Source of the DNA: Alphaproteobacteria bacterium | GTDB lineage: Bacteria > Pseudomonadota > Alphaproteobacteria > TMED109 | Assembly (NCBI GenBank): GCA_030828505.1 | Contig: JAURCJ010000010.1 | Location: 1-53,891, forward strand | Direction of reading: 5' to 3' | Length of the DNA stretch: 53,891 nucleotides | Part shown: piece by piece, positions 41,338 through 49,152 of the stretch | Position numbering within the stretch: position 1 is the first letter of the stretch | Layout of the letters: each line of letters begins with the position of its first letter | The notes under the pieces: model-generated | What the model saw: only the letters and a program-made list of their open reading frames with translations | The model's database searches: none | What the model was told of the DNA's origin: nothing | Made by a program: the position numbers and the translations under genes

Positions 41338-42990
41338 TTAATTATTTAAATCTTTTAGTCTTTGTCTAGTTGTAATTTGTTCAGGGTCAATTTCTATTTC
41401 TATAACTGAAGCTTTATTTGATTTAATACTTCTCTTTAATGCCCCTAAAAACTGTGAATGTTTTTTAATATTTTCATAATGGGCATTATAACCTTTAGAT
41501 AATATTTTAAAATCTGGATTAACTAGGTCTGTAGCAATTTTTCTATTAGGATAATTCTTCTCTTGATGCATTCTAATAGTTCCTAACATTTTATTATTAA
41601 TAATAATTATTATTGGCTTAATTTTATATTGATTACATGTTGCTAACTCCTGACTACTCATCATAAATCCTCCATCTCCGCAAAAAGCTATAACAGGACT
41701 ATTTTTTTTAGCTATTTTAGCAGAAATGGCAGCGGGTATCGAGTAACCCATTGCTCCACTAGTTGGGGCTAATTGAGTTTTTGCTTTAGTATATTTCCAA
41801 AACCTTTGTATCCATCCACTAAAATTTCCTGCGTCAATAGTAATGATAGTATTTTGTGGCATGTATTCCCTGAGAATTTGCATTATTTTTCCCATATCAG
41901 GTTCAGATGAATAGTGCGGAGGTGTAGAATACTTAATATAATTACTTCTACAATTGGTACTCCATTCATGCCAACTTATATTAACTATTTTTTTATTTCG
42001 TATAACTTTAGAAAAATTAGAACTATTTGCTCTAATACCTAACAATGGCTTATATACTTTTCCAAGTTCTTTAGGGTCTGGATAAATATGAATAATTTTA
42101 CTTTTATGGTTTACATTTATAGTTGAATAACCGCTTGTAGTCATTTCACCAAGTCTTGCACCTACAACTAATATTAAGTCTGAATCTTTTATACTTTGAA
42201 CAAGTTTAGGGTCTACACTAGTAGATAAATCGCCTATATAACAACTTTTATTACTATTAACTAATGATTGTCTTCTAAAGGAAACTGCATAAGGTATATT
42301 ATTAGAATTTGCAAAATATTCTAAATCCTTTGCTCCATCTTTACTCCAATCACCTCCGCCAATTATGATAAGAGGTTTACTAGATTTTTCTATTAGGCCT
42401 AATAACTTATTTACCTTTGATTGCGGTATTTTAGGCAAATTATTTTTTAAAAGTTTTATAGGCTTATATTTTGCATATTGCTCTAATATATTTTCTGGTA
42501 AAGATATTATTACAGGGCCTGGTCTACCTGAAGTAGAAATATGGAAAGCATTTTTAATAATATTAGGTATGCTTTTTGCGTTTTTTATTTCAAATACGGC
42601 TTTACTAAAAGGATGACCAAACATTTTATAATAATTAACTTCTTGAAAGGCTTCTCTGCCAATATGTTTAGAATGTATTTGCCCAATAAACATGATCATA
42701 GGGCTTGAGTCTTGCATTGCTGTATGTACACCAATACTTGCATGGCATGCTCCAGGGCCTCTAGTAACAAAAACGACTCCAGGAAATCCACTTAATTTAC
42801 CCCAGGCCTCAGCCATGTTTGCAGCTCCAGATTCGTGTCTACATGTAATTACATTAATTTTTTTTTTATGATCGTAAAGACCATTTAATGCAGGTAAAAA
42901 GCTTTCACCAGGAACTGTGAAAACTGTATTGACTCCTAAGTCTCTAATGCAGTCAGCTAGTATTTTCCCACCATAAGATTTTTTTTCCAT
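41338..42990 (-). CDS. Thiamine pyrophosphate-dependent enzyme, acetolactate synthase-like
   Basis: 550 residues with the three domains of the family. The N-terminal domain has the catalytic Glu in CRHESGAANMAEAWG near residue 52. The central domain begins PLIIIGGGDWSKDG near residue 205. The TPP-binding segment CGDGGFMMSSQELATC ends in IIIINNKMLG. It matches the large-subunit acetolactate synthase/sulfoacetaldehyde/benzoylformate-type superfamily, without an ilvN-type partner. No FAD assignment is safe. First gene of the operon with the SDR and aldolase, just downstream of modABC. Confidence 0.85.
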   Translation of the reverse strand: MEKKSYGGKILADCIRDLGVNTVFTVPGESFLPALNGLYDHKKKINVITCRHESGAANMAEAWGKLSGFPGVVFVTRGPGACHASIGVHTAMQDSSPMIMFIGQIHSKHIGREAFQEVNYYKMFGHPFSKAVFEIKNAKSIPNIIKNAFHISTSGRPGPVIISLPENILEQYAKYKPIKLLKNNLPKIPQSKVNKLLGLIEKSSKPLIIIGGGDWSKDGAKDLEYFANSNNIPYAVSFRRQSLVNSNKSCYIGDLSTSVDPKLVQSIKDSDLILVVGARLGEMTTSGYSTINVNHKSKIIHIYPDPKELGKVYKPLLGIRANSSNFSKVIRNKKIVNISWHEWSTNCRSNYIKYSTPPHYSSEPDMGKIMQILREYMPQNTIITIDAGNFSGWIQRFWKYTKAKTQLAPTSGAMGYSIPAAISAKIAKKNSPVIAFCGDGGFMMSSQELATCNQYKIKPIIIIINNKMLGTIRMHQEKNYPNRKIATDLVNPDFKILSKGYNAHYENIKKHSQFLGALKRSIKSNKASVIEIEIDPEQITTRQRLKDLNN

Positions 42991-43033
42991 GATATCCTCA
43001 ATATATAAAAAGCCTATTATACTATATTATTAT

Positions 43034-44119
43034 CTATTTTCCTACTATAGAAATAGCTTTAATTAGAGCATAAACCTTAAGATTAGTTTTTAGTTTTAAT
43101 TTTTGAAGAGAAAAGAGTGTTATTTCTGAAACGATTTGTTGTTTTCCTAAAGCTAAAAATATTTCAGCTATACCATTTTTTTTAGATATTTTAATCTTTG
43201 TTATTTTTGTTTCTAGTATATTATTTATAGAAATATTTTTTGGTATTTTTGTTGCTATAGAAATATCTTTGCTAAATAACTTTATAATTTGACCAGAATT
43301 AATTTTATCAGAAATAGGTTTAGTAATTAATTTTATTCCATTTACATCAATAATTGTATTTGAATTAGTTTTATCATGTGAATGAATGACTCCCTTAATG
43401 AGAGAATAAATAGTATTGCTTTTATTAAAAGAAGATAATTTTTGATAGGATATGATTTGATCAATTGAACCCTGAGTTGCAACTTTTCCATTTTCAATGA
43501 TAATGATTTTTGCAGCTATAAAAATTATTTCTTCTAATGAATGACTGATAAATAATATAGGAATATTTAAATTTTTATTAATATCTTTTATTATTTTTAA
43601 TATTTTATTTTGTCTTTGCGCGTCTAATCCTGTTAATGGTTCATCAAGAATCAATATTTTAGGTTCTGATAATAAAGCTCTTCCAATTGACACTCTTTGC
43701 GCTTCACCGCCAGATAAATTAAAAATTTTTCTATTTAGAATACTTTTTATTCCTAAAATATTAATTATTTTATCAAATTTTTTTTGATCAAATACTGTAT
43801 TTCTTCTTTGTCCATACAATAAGTTATTTTGAACAGACATATGGGAGAATAACCTTGATTCTTGAAAGACCATACCGATTTTTCTCTGGTGAGGAGGAAT
43901 GTTTATTTTATCCCTAGAAGAATAAAGTATTTTATTATTAATTTTGATATATCCATTTTTTGGCTTTATTAATCCGCAAATTACTTTAGCAATAGTAGAT
44001 TTTCCACTCCCTGATAAACCTGTAATTGCAATAATATTAGAATCAGAAAAATCAAAATTAATATTGCTAGAAAAATCACCTAAAATTGTTTCATATTTGA
44101 TTAGATTACTTCTAGCCAT
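43034..44119 (-). CDS. modC: Molybdate ABC transporter ATP-binding protein
   Basis: 361 residues. Walker A GLSGSGKST near residue 34, Q-loop GMVFQESRLFSHMSV, signature LSGGEAQRVSIGRAL and Walker B ILILDEPLTGLD. A C-terminal extension of about 130 residues, including GVIHSHDKTNSN and a FLALGKQQIVSEIT stretch, corresponds to the TOBE/Mop regulatory domain of ModC. It overlaps modB by 8 bases. It drives molybdate uptake. Confidence 0.93.
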   Translation of the reverse strand: MARSNLIKYETILGDFSSNINFDFSDSNIIAITGLSGSGKSTIAKVICGLIKPKNGYIKINNKILYSSRDKINIPPHQRKIGMVFQESRLFSHMSVQNNLLYGQRRNTVFDQKKFDKIINILGIKSILNRKIFNLSGGEAQRVSIGRALLSEPKILILDEPLTGLDAQRQNKILKIIKDINKNLNIPILFISHSLEEIIFIAAKIIIIENGKVATQGSIDQIISYQKLSSFNKSNTIYSLIKGVIHSHDKTNSNTIIDVNGIKLITKPISDKINSGQIIKLFSKDISIATKIPKNISINNILETKITKIKISKKNGIAEIFLALGKQQIVSEITLFSLQKLKLKTNLKVYALIKAISIVGK

Positions 44120-44813
44120 TATTTTTATTTCCTAAAATACGTTTATTTGTTCTTTTTGCTAAAATTTCAGCTATGGCTACTGATACAAAAGCCAAAATAA
44201 TCGATATGATAACTAATCTTATAGCAGATTCTTCAGTTCCAGGAATTTGCGTTGCTGTATATAATGCTAAAGGAAGGGTTTGAGTTTCTCCAGGTATATT
44301 AGAAACAAAAGTAATAGTTGCTCCAAATTCAGCTAAGCATCTTGCAAATGCAAGTGTAATGCCTGTTATTATAGATGGTAGTATTTGAGGCAATATTATA
44401 GAAAAGAAACAATCTATTTTGCTCGCTCCGTTAATATAAGCTGCTTCTTCTATTTTATAATCAAATGTATCAAAGCCGAGCTTTATTGATCTTACAAGTA
44501 AAGGAAATGAAACAACAGCTGCCGCTATAGCTGCTCCTTTCCATGAAAAATTAACAGAGATATTAAAAGTTTCTAATAAAAAGCCACCTAAAATACCATT
44601 ATTACTAAAAAGTAATAGTAGTAAATATCCAATTACAACTGGAGGTAGAACTAATGGTAGATATACTATCATATTTAATAGAGATGCAAATAACCCATTT
44701 TTTCTGGATATTATCCATGCTATTATAACTCCAGGAATAATTGAAATAGAGACTGCAATAATAGCAATAAAACCGGATAATTTTAATGCTTCTATTTCAA
44801 TTGGATTAAGCAT
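44112..44813 (-). CDS. modB: Molybdate ABC transporter permease
   Basis: 233 residues with five to six membrane spans. The EAA coupling loop EEAAYINGASKIDCFFSIILPQ near residue 143 identifies an ABC permease of the molybdate/sulfate group, and VYLPLVLPPVVIGYLLL near residue 50 is typical of ModB. It directly abuts modA and overlaps modC. Confidence 0.94.
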   Translation of the reverse strand: MLNPIEIEALKLSGFIAIIAVSISIIPGVIIAWIISRKNGLFASLLNMIVYLPLVLPPVVIGYLLLLLFSNNGILGGFLLETFNISVNFSWKGAAIAAAVVSFPLLVRSIKLGFDTFDYKIEEAAYINGASKIDCFFSIILPQILPSIITGITLAFARCLAEFGATITFVSNIPGETQTLPLALYTATQIPGTEESAIRLVIISIILAFVSVAIAEILAKRTNKRILGNKNNG

Positions 44814-45626
44814 TTAATAGTTTTCAATTTGTTTAAAGCCATGTTTAGAGTATACATTTTTTGAATAATCATTGGTTAAAAAATCTAAAAAATTTATAGT
44901 AGTGCTAGTATAAAAATTTTCTACTGCAGCGACCCAATAGTGAATTGGTTTATGAAGATTAGTATTAAAGCTTCCTATAATTTTGACATTTTTTTCTGCT
45001 ATTGCATCAGTATAATAAACTATTCCAATTGGGCTGTTTCCTAAAGCTACAAACTTTAATGTTCTTCTTACATCTCCGCCCCATGCCATATTATTTCTAT
45101 TAAGATTTTTCCATAAATTTAATTTTATTAGTGCTTGTTTAGTATACACTCCTGCAGGAACATGAGTAGGATCTGCAATACTTATTCTATTATTATTTTG
45201 TAAGTATTGTTTAAATAATTCTTCTAGTTTTCTGCTATTAGATATTTCTCCTATATTTTTTATATCACTTTTAATATTAGTGATTAAAACGAGTTTATTT
45301 TCAAATAATGGCTTTATTGTATCTGGCACAATTATATTATTTTTTTTTAATTCTTCAATCCATAACCAAGAAGCAGATATATAAATATTTGCTGGAGCGC
45401 CATTGATGATTTGTTTAGCTAAAGAGCTTGAACTTGAACTAGAGGCTCTTGCTCTATAATTAGTAATTTTTTCCCATTCATTCGATATCTCATTTATCAT
45501 ATCTGATGTGCTAGCAGCATTATATATTAAAATATTTTCTTCTGCTGCATACACTGAGTTAAACAGCAGAAGAAATATTATATAAACCTGAGGTAAAAGG
45601 CTTTGGAATTTTGAAAGCTTTATCAT
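44814..45626 (-). CDS. modA: Molybdate-binding periplasmic protein
   Basis: 270 residues with a signal peptide (cleavage after YAAE-like stretch near residue 28). The mature start NILIYNAASTSDMINEIS and later SSSSSSLAKQI and GAPANIYISAS, then GVYTKQALIKLNLW and SPIGIVYYTDA are typical ModA. It captures molybdate for ModBC. Molybdenum is needed by the hydroxylase at 33879-36638. Its promoter overlaps a Mo-box, so it is likely repressed when molybdate is plentiful. Confidence 0.94.
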   Translation of the reverse strand: MIKLSKFQSLLPQVYIIFLLLFNSVYAAEENILIYNAASTSDMINEISNEWEKITNYRARASSSSSSSLAKQIINGAPANIYISASWLWIEELKKNNIIVPDTIKPLFENKLVLITNIKSDIKNIGEISNSRKLEELFKQYLQNNNRISIADPTHVPAGVYTKQALIKLNLWKNLNRNNMAWGGDVRRTLKFVALGNSPIGIVYYTDAIAEKNVKIIGSFNTNLHKPIHYWVAAVENFYTSTTINFLDFLTNDYSKNVYSKHGFKQIENY

Positions 45627-45676
45627 ATCTACTCTAATATATTAATCTGTCTTAACTTTCAAATATAACGTTCTAT

Positions 45677-45700
45677 GGTTATATACATATATATATAACG
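45677..45700 (-). promoter_or_regulatory. Candidate ModE operator (Mo-box) in the modA promoter
   Basis: Arms GTTATATA (45678-45685) and TATATAAC (45692-45699) form a perfect 8-base inverted repeat with a 6-base spacer. Viewed in the 24-base frame of the E. coli modA operator it covers 45677-45700 with the right arm ATATAACG. It covers the -10 and most of the spacer of the modA promoter, the position expected for repression. Confidence 0.75.
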
Positions 45701-45708
45701 ATTGTCAA
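45680..45708 (-). promoter_or_regulatory. modABC promoter
   Basis: On the minus strand, -35 TTGACA (complement of 45703-45708), a 17-base spacer and -10 TATATA (45685-45680). Predicted start near 45673 gives a leader of about 46 bases to the modA ATG at 45626. Both boxes are near consensus. Confidence 0.72.
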
Positions 45709-45776
45709 TTATATTTTTTATTATTAATAAGAAATATTTAATTTTATTTACTTATAACTAAGTATATAATAAATAA

Positions 45777-45804
45777 TTGACATATTACTAATTTGTAATA
45801 TATT
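45777..45804 (+). promoter_or_regulatory. Promoter of the sulfide-responsive operon (predicted leaderless start)
   Basis: -35 TTGACA (45777-45782), 16-base spacer, -10 TATATT (45799-45804). The predicted transcription start falls on or within a base of the regulator ATG at 45811. No ribosome binding site is visible, in keeping with a leaderless mRNA. Confidence 0.65.
45782..45801 (+). promoter_or_regulatory. BigR-type operator 1
   Basis: Perfect inverted repeat ATATTAC-N6-GTAATAT lying between and into the -35 and -10 boxes of the regulator promoter. A second copy with identical arms and spacer length is at 46119-46138. This fits autorepression by the encoded ArsR-family protein. Confidence 0.75.
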
Positions 45805-45810
45805 AATATT

Positions 45811-46119
45811 ATGTATGAAGCTATAGAAAATATAAAATCTATTGAAAATAAAGCAGGTAACGCTTCAGATTTTTTACAACTATTTTCAAATAAATCTAGG
45901 CTATTAATATTATGCACTTTATTTAATGGAAAAAAAACAGTAAATGAAATTGTTTTATTGACACAAGTTAAACAAGCATTTGTATCCAAGAACCTAATGC
46001 TCTTAAAACAACAAAAAGTAGTCAAATCTAATAGAAAAGGTAGATATATTTATTACGAAATTTCAGACGAAACAGTTAAAGAAATCATAGCTATTTTATA
46101 TAAAAAATTTTGTAAATAA
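45811..46119 (+). CDS. bigR: ArsR-family sulfide/persulfide-responsive repressor (BigR/SqrR-like)
   Basis: 102-residue winged-helix regulator. The recognition region is VNEIVLLTQVKQAFVSKNLMLLKQ (in two stretches), followed by the wing RKGRYIYYEI. Cys35 (LLILCTLF) and Cys101 (KKFCK) are 66 residues apart, exactly the spacing of the sensing pair in BigR (42/108) and SqrR (41/107). In those proteins persulfides link the two Cys and release DNA. It heads the operon of sulfide-oxidation genes. No metal-binding ArsR motif (ELCVCDL) is present. Confidence 0.87.
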   Translation: MYEAIENIKSIENKAGNASDFLQLFSNKSRLLILCTLFNGKKTVNEIVLLTQVKQAFVSKNLMLLKQQKVVKSNRKGRYIYYEISDETVKEIIAILYKKFCK

Positions 46120-46138
46120 TATTACAATAAAGTAATAT
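46119..46138 (+). promoter_or_regulatory. BigR-type operator 2
   Basis: Perfect inverted repeat ATATTAC-N6-GTAATAT, same arms and spacing as the promoter copy, in the 30 bases between the regulator and the rhodanese gene. It starts at the last base of the regulator stop codon. It may control a second internal promoter or help looping. Confidence 0.72.
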
Positions 46139-46149
46139 GAGGAGTTTAT

Positions 46150-46668
46150 ATGTTTAATAATATTGAAGTAAAAGAAGAAAATAAAAAAAAACTAATGGAA
46201 AGTTTATTGGTAGATGTAAGAGAAAAAAATGAGTATAATGCAGAACACATTGAAAATGCAATTAATTTTCCTCAGTCCACTTTTAATAGTATTGAATTTA
46301 GTAATATTATTAAAAATAATAAAAATATTATAATTTATTGCCAATCAGGTAGAAGGTCCCTCCAAGTTTGTGAAAAATTAGATAATACAAATAATTATCA
46401 AATTTTTAATTTAATTGGTGGGATTAATTCCTGGAAAGAAAATGGTTTAAATACTGAATTTAGAAAGAAATTAATACCTATTGATAGACAGACGCAGATT
46501 ATGATGGGTTTTTTTATAGTTTTTAGTTTAATGCTTAGTCAAATCTATAGTTCTTATTGGCTAATTATCACTACTATTGTAGGAGTAGGCTTGATAAATG
46601 CTGGTATTACGGGTTGGTGCGGTTTATCAAAAGTAATTAATAGAATGCCTTGGAATAAAGTAGTATGA
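46150..46668 (+). CDS. Rhodanese with C-terminal DUF2892 membrane domain
   Basis: 172 residues. The rhodanese domain (1-115) has LLVDVREKNEYNAEHIENA and the active loop CQSGRRS with Cys64. It is followed by two membrane helices (about 118-155) and a GWCGLSKVINRMPWN end typical of DUF2892. It transfers sulfane sulfur, probably from persulfide products of sulfide oxidation, at the inner membrane. AGGAG precedes the ATG. It overlaps the next gene by four bases. Confidence 0.9.
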   Translation: MFNNIEVKEENKKKLMESLLVDVREKNEYNAEHIENAINFPQSTFNSIEFSNIIKNNKNIIIYCQSGRRSLQVCEKLDNTNNYQIFNLIGGINSWKENGLNTEFRKKLIPIDRQTQIMMGFFIVFSLMLSQIYSSYWLIITTIVGVGLINAGITGWCGLSKVINRMPWNKVV

Positions 46669-47471
46669 TATTTACGGGATATTTTTTATCCTTTATTATG
46701 GGGATTACTTTGGGGGTTTTAGGAGCAGGAGGCTCAATTCTAATACTACCTATTTTAGTCTATTTTTTTTCTATCAACCCAGTCTTAGCTACTAGTTACT
46801 CTTTAATTATTGTTGGAATTACCGCTTTAATTGGCTCTATAAAATATTTAATATCAAAAAACGTTGATATAAAAACTGCTTTAAAGTTTTCAATTTCTGC
46901 TATTATTATGACTTACGTTACAAGAAGGTATTTTTTACCTATAATCCCTGATCCTATATATTTTGTTGATAAGCAACTCAGTAAAGATCTATTTATTTTA
47001 ATTTTATTTTCTTTATTAATGGGTTTAGCTGGATACTTGATGATTAAATCTAAAAATAAAAAAAAAATACTTAATATAAATCTATCCAGTAAGTTTCTTC
47101 TAAATTTATTAATATTATTAGAAGGAACTGTAGTAGGATTTCTTACTGGATTAGTTGGAGCTGGGGGAGGTTTTTTAATAATACCTGCATTAGTAATTTT
47201 TTTAAACCTCAATATGAAAGTAGCTGTAGGTACATCACTATTAATAATAGTTCTAAAATCATTGATAGGCGTTACTGGTGATTTACAACATGGAGTATCT
47301 TTAAATTTTAATTTATTATTTTCTATAATTATTATGACCTCGGTAGGAATATTATTAGGGTCTTATTTGAATAAAAAATTAGATGCTAATAAGCTAAAAG
47401 TTATTTTTGGCTACTTTACTTTAATGGTATCCTTAACGATTTTAGGAAAGGAGGTATTTTATGCGGGTTGA
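46665..47471 (+). CDS. TauE/SafE family sulfite exporter-like membrane protein
   Basis: 268 residues with about eight membrane helices. The two repeated halves begin GITLGVLGAGGSILILPILVYF and GFLTGLVGAGGGFLIIPALVIF, typical of TauE/SafE. In sulfide operons this protein is thought to export sulfite or thiosulfate made by persulfide oxidation. It overlaps the rhodanese by four bases and the hydrolase gene by eleven. Confidence 0.9.
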   Translation: MIFTGYFLSFIMGITLGVLGAGGSILILPILVYFFSINPVLATSYSLIIVGITALIGSIKYLISKNVDIKTALKFSISAIIMTYVTRRYFLPIIPDPIYFVDKQLSKDLFILILFSLLMGLAGYLMIKSKNKKKILNINLSSKFLLNLLILLEGTVVGFLTGLVGAGGGFLIIPALVIFLNLNMKVAVGTSLLIIVLKSLIGVTGDLQHGVSLNFNLLFSIIIMTSVGILLGSYLNKKLDANKLKVIFGYFTLMVSLTILGKEVFYAG

Positions 47472-48318
47472 TAGTTTTTTTGATACTAAAAGCAGTACTT
47501 TTTCTTATATCATTTCAGATAGTAAAACTAAAAAATGCGCTATTATAGATCCTGTTTTAGACTATAATATTTATACAGGTGAATTTTATTCGGAAAATGC
47601 TGATAAATTATTAAAATTTATTAAAAAAAATAATTTATTATGTGAATGGATACTAGAAACTCACGTACATGCTGATCACGTTACTGCTGCTTATTATCTC
47701 AAAAATAAATTAAACTCTAAAATTGGTATAGGAAAAGGAGTAAAAAAAGTTATTAAGTATTGGAAGCCTATTTTCAATATTAAAGATGATAAAAAAGAAT
47801 TTTCAAAATATTTCGATAAACTCTTTGAAGATAGCGAAGAGTTTAATGTAGGAAATTTAATATTCAAGGTAATTAACACTCCTGGGCATACAAAATCTTG
47901 TATAAGTTATAAAGTAGATAATAATATATTTGTTGGAGATACTTTGTTTATGCCTGAGTCAGGAACTGCAAGAACTGACTTTCCTGGAGGAAGTGCTGAA
48001 GATTTATTTTGTTCTATTAAAAAACTATATAAATACCCTGAAACGACTAATATATATGTATGTCATAATTACCCTAAAAAAGTTGGTGCCGAGAAATGTA
48101 AATCGAGTTTAAGTGATCATATTAAAAATAATGTATTAATTAATAATAAAACTAGTAAGGCAGAATATATAAAAGCAAGGAATGAGTTAGATAAAAATCG
48201 TAAACCTCCAAGATTTATATATCCATCTTTACAAATGAATATAAAATCAGGAAAATATAATATTAAAAACAGCTTAAAAGAATTTATATGGATACCAATT
48301 AAATATAAAGGATTATAA
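47461..48318 (+). CDS. blh: Metallo-beta-lactamase-fold hydrolase, Blh / persulfide dioxygenase-like
   Basis: 285 residues. The metal motif ETHVHADHVTA gives His68, His70, Asp72 and His73; NTPGHTKSC provides the next His, and VGDTLFMPESGTARTDFPGGSA is characteristic of ETHE1/Blh persulfide dioxygenases. These oxidise glutathione persulfide to sulfite with iron. The C-terminal 80 residues form the usual extension. AGGAGG lies before the ATG, inside the previous gene. It completes the bigR-rhodanese-TauE-blh set known from plant-associated and marine bacteria. Confidence 0.9.
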   Translation: MRVDSFFDTKSSTFSYIISDSKTKKCAIIDPVLDYNIYTGEFYSENADKLLKFIKKNNLLCEWILETHVHADHVTAAYYLKNKLNSKIGIGKGVKKVIKYWKPIFNIKDDKKEFSKYFDKLFEDSEEFNVGNLIFKVINTPGHTKSCISYKVDNNIFVGDTLFMPESGTARTDFPGGSAEDLFCSIKKLYKYPETTNIYVCHNYPKKVGAEKCKSSLSDHIKNNVLINNKTSKAEYIKARNELDKNRKPPRFIYPSLQMNIKSGKYNIKNSLKEFIWIPIKYKGL

Positions 48319-48324
48319 AATCTT

Positions 48325-48696
48325 TTAAAGGTTCTCATGAAAATTTATAAATGATGAAAATAGTTTTTTTTCATTTACTAGAGATTTTTGAGCTTTTTTT
48401 TCCATATTTCTAAATAAATTAAGAACTTTTATTCCCTCTTCTGTAAGTTTAGCGCCACCCCCACCTTTTCCTCCAAGAGATGACTCAACCAATGGAGATT
48501 TAAAATCTTGGTTCATTGCATTTGTCAATAGCCATGCTCTTCTATAAGACATTCCTATCTTTCTTGCTGCGGCTGATATAGAACCATGAATAAGAATTGC
48601 ATCCAGTAATTTTGCTTTTCCATGACCAAATATTGGTCTAGTTCCTAAATTAATTCTTAATGATATATCTTTACTATTACTTATATCTTTTTTCAT
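48325..48696 (-). CDS. modE: ModE-like regulator with DNA-binding domain only
   Basis: 123 residues with the N-terminal winged helix of ModE: IFGHGKAKLLDAILIHGSISAAARKIGMSYRRAW (in parts) near residues 22-55, then SSLGGKGGGGAKLTEEG, the ModE wing. The family's two C-terminal molybdate-binding (Mop/TOBE) domains are missing; full ModE is about 260 residues. Such one-domain forms exist in other bacteria. It must sense molybdate through another protein or act constitutively. It lies 6 bases from the convergent blh stop and directly follows the DUF192 gene. Its likely targets are the two Mo-boxes in this window. Confidence 0.88.
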   Translation of the reverse strand: MKKDISNSKDISLRINLGTRPIFGHGKAKLLDAILIHGSISAAARKIGMSYRRAWLLTNAMNQDFKSPLVESSLGGKGGGGAKLTEEGIKVLNLFRNMEKKAQKSLVNEKKLFSSFINFHENL

Positions 48697-49152
48697 TTAT
48701 TTTCCGTTTAGATAAGGGTAAATAATTTTATCACCTATATTTATATTGAGGTAGCTACTAAGTCCTCCATTAATTTCTAAAACACTTTTTAATTTTACTT
48801 CAGGGCCGATAGGAGTCAAATCTTTTGGAGAGGTCATTTTAATGATTTTTATAATTTTACCATTTTCATCAATAAAAATCATGTCGAGTGGAATAAATGT
48901 ATTCTTCATCCACATTTTTATAATTTGTTTTTCAGGATAAATAAATAACATACCCTCGTTTTGTTTTAATTGTTCTCTATACATTAATCCTCTGCTTCTT
49001 TCTAATGCTGTCTCAGCAACTTCAACATTAAAAATATACTCAGAATTTTGTGTCTTAATAACAATCAAAGACTTTTTGAATTTTATTTCATTAGCATTTA
49101 GGCTAGAAAAAGAAAGCCATCCAATAATGAATAAATATAGCAACTTTCGCAT
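48697..49152 (-). CDS. DUF192 family secreted protein
   Basis: 151 residues with a signal peptide (hydrophobic run 4-18). DUF192 features: VEVAETALERSRGLMYREQL near residue 44, GMLFIYPEKQIIKMWMKNTFIPLDMIF (in parts) near residue 65-95, then SVLEINGG. The ATG overlaps the metC stop by one base (TGATG) and the stop abuts the modE ATG. Periplasmic, function not established. Confidence 0.88.
   Translation of the reverse strand: MRKLLYLFIIGWLSFSSLNANEIKFKKSLIVIKTQNSEYIFNVEVAETALERSRGLMYREQLKQNEGMLFIYPEKQIIKMWMKNTFIPLDMIFIDENGKIIKIIKMTSPKDLTPIGPEVKLKSVLEINGGLSSYLNINIGDKIIYPYLNGK

Noticed and set aside
45744-46025. Minus-strand 93-residue open frame opposite the sulfide regulator
   Set aside because: It opposes a gene with a clear winged-helix and sensing Cys pair and lacks its own signals.
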